Shown here one piece after another: positions 63,788 to 64,000 of a DNA stretch of 64,000 nucleotides. The notes below the pieces were generated by a model, which saw nothing but the letters and a program-made list of their open reading frames with translations, did no database searches and had not been told where the DNA came from. The stretch is taken from positions 1,736,001 through 1,800,000 of the forward strand of contig NZ_CP129212.1 in assembly GCF_030413175.1 (NCBI RefSeq), read 5' to 3'. A program made the position numbers and the translations under genes. Source of the stretch: Bradyrhizobium roseum (GTDB lineage: Bacteria; Pseudomonadota; Alphaproteobacteria; Rhizobiales; Xanthobacteraceae). How positions within the stretch are numbered: the stretch's first letter is position 1; every line of letters begins with the position of its first letter.

Positions 63788-64000
63788 ATGAACGTCGTCA
63801 CCAACAACAAGTGGATCGGCCAGCGCACCATTCGTCCTGACGGCATGGACAAGGTCACCGGCCGCGCGCAGTTCGCCGCCGACACCACCATGCCCGGGAT
63901 GATCTGGGGCAAGGTGCTGCGCAGCCCGCATCCGCATGCGCGCATCAAGTCGATCGACACGTCGAAGGCGGAAAAGCTGCCGGGCGTGAAGGCCGTCGTC
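63788..64000 (+). CDS. Molybdenum hydroxylase molybdopterin-binding subunit, N-terminal part
   Basis: The first 71 residues of the large subunit, cut by the window edge. It shows the family opening WIGQRTIRPDGMDKVTGRAQ, then FAADTTMPGMIWGKVLRSPHPHARIKS. Comparison of the missing part would tell CO dehydrogenase (Cys-Ser loop) from other hydroxylases. It starts 14 bp after the 2Fe-2S subunit gene. Confidence 0.9.
   Translation, partial: MNVVTNNKWIGQRTIRPDGMDKVTGRAQFAADTTMPGMIWGKVLRSPHPHARIKSIDTSKAEKLPGVKAVV

Overview
The window looks like a chromosomal segment of a Bradyrhizobium-type alphaproteobacterium (Nitrobacteraceae, Rhizobiales). The support is high GC with strong G/C third-position bias; a 389-residue protein matching D(-)-tartrate dehydratase as known from Bradyrhizobium japonicum; a perfect iron control element (Irr box) before bacterioferritin; and several families of palindromic intergenic repeats. 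I saw no rRNA, tRNA, CRISPR array, transposase or phage gene. Most of the window is ordinary core and accessory metabolism.

Layout. 1-9 kb: end of a PQQ sugar dehydrogenase with its diheme cytochrome c, an amidase, a glutathione peroxidase/DUF3297 pair, tartrate dehydratase, a SerA-type dehydrogenase, malonyl-CoA decarboxylase and an AraC regulator. 9-20 kb: MFS transporter, GMC oxidoreductase, DUF4239 protein, an overlapping Cys-rich/OmpA pair, two orphan solute-binding proteins, PHB depolymerase, a GST and an enolase-superfamily enzyme. 20-29 kb: AraC/GyrI regulator, an unassigned bicupin, gluconolactonase, acetyltransferase, a second GMC enzyme, a 58-residue unannotated ORF, an RlpA-like protein and an LLM oxidoreductase. 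28.7-33.2 kb: a vanAB-like Rieske oxygenase/GntR/reductase operon with repeated candidate operators, next to a Baeyer-Villiger-type monooxygenase. 33-41 kb: CoxD/CoxE-like MoxR ATPase and VWA protein, two rhodaneses, an L,D-transpeptidase and a D-2-hydroxyacid dehydrogenase.

41-50 kb: ettA, a YqhA-like protein, a lytic transglycosylase, two related small secreted proteins, bfd and bfr, a DoxX-like protein, a degraded alpha/beta hydrolase and two small DUF proteins. 50-53 kb: a short threonyl-tRNA synthetase preceded by a threonine-rich leader peptide and an intrinsic terminator, then an FAA hydrolase. 53-60 kb: membrane proteins, a Tat-exported intradiol-dioxygenase-like protein beside a cytochrome b-like protein, an SDR/P450 pair in which the P450 has an in-frame stop, and small DUF proteins. 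60-64 kb: a second lytic transglycosylase and the start of a xanthine dehydrogenase/CO dehydrogenase-family operon (FAD subunit, 2Fe-2S subunit, molybdopterin subunit cut by the window edge).

The most interesting element is 50.86-52.3 kb: promoter, a leader peptide that would start at or near the first transcribed base and carries Thr-Thr-Thr-Ala-Thr, an intrinsic terminator with a GCGA loop, and a 403-residue ThrRS that begins exactly at the catalytic domain, without the TGS and editing domains. This has the form of ribosome-mediated transcription attenuation of a second, non-editing ThrRS.
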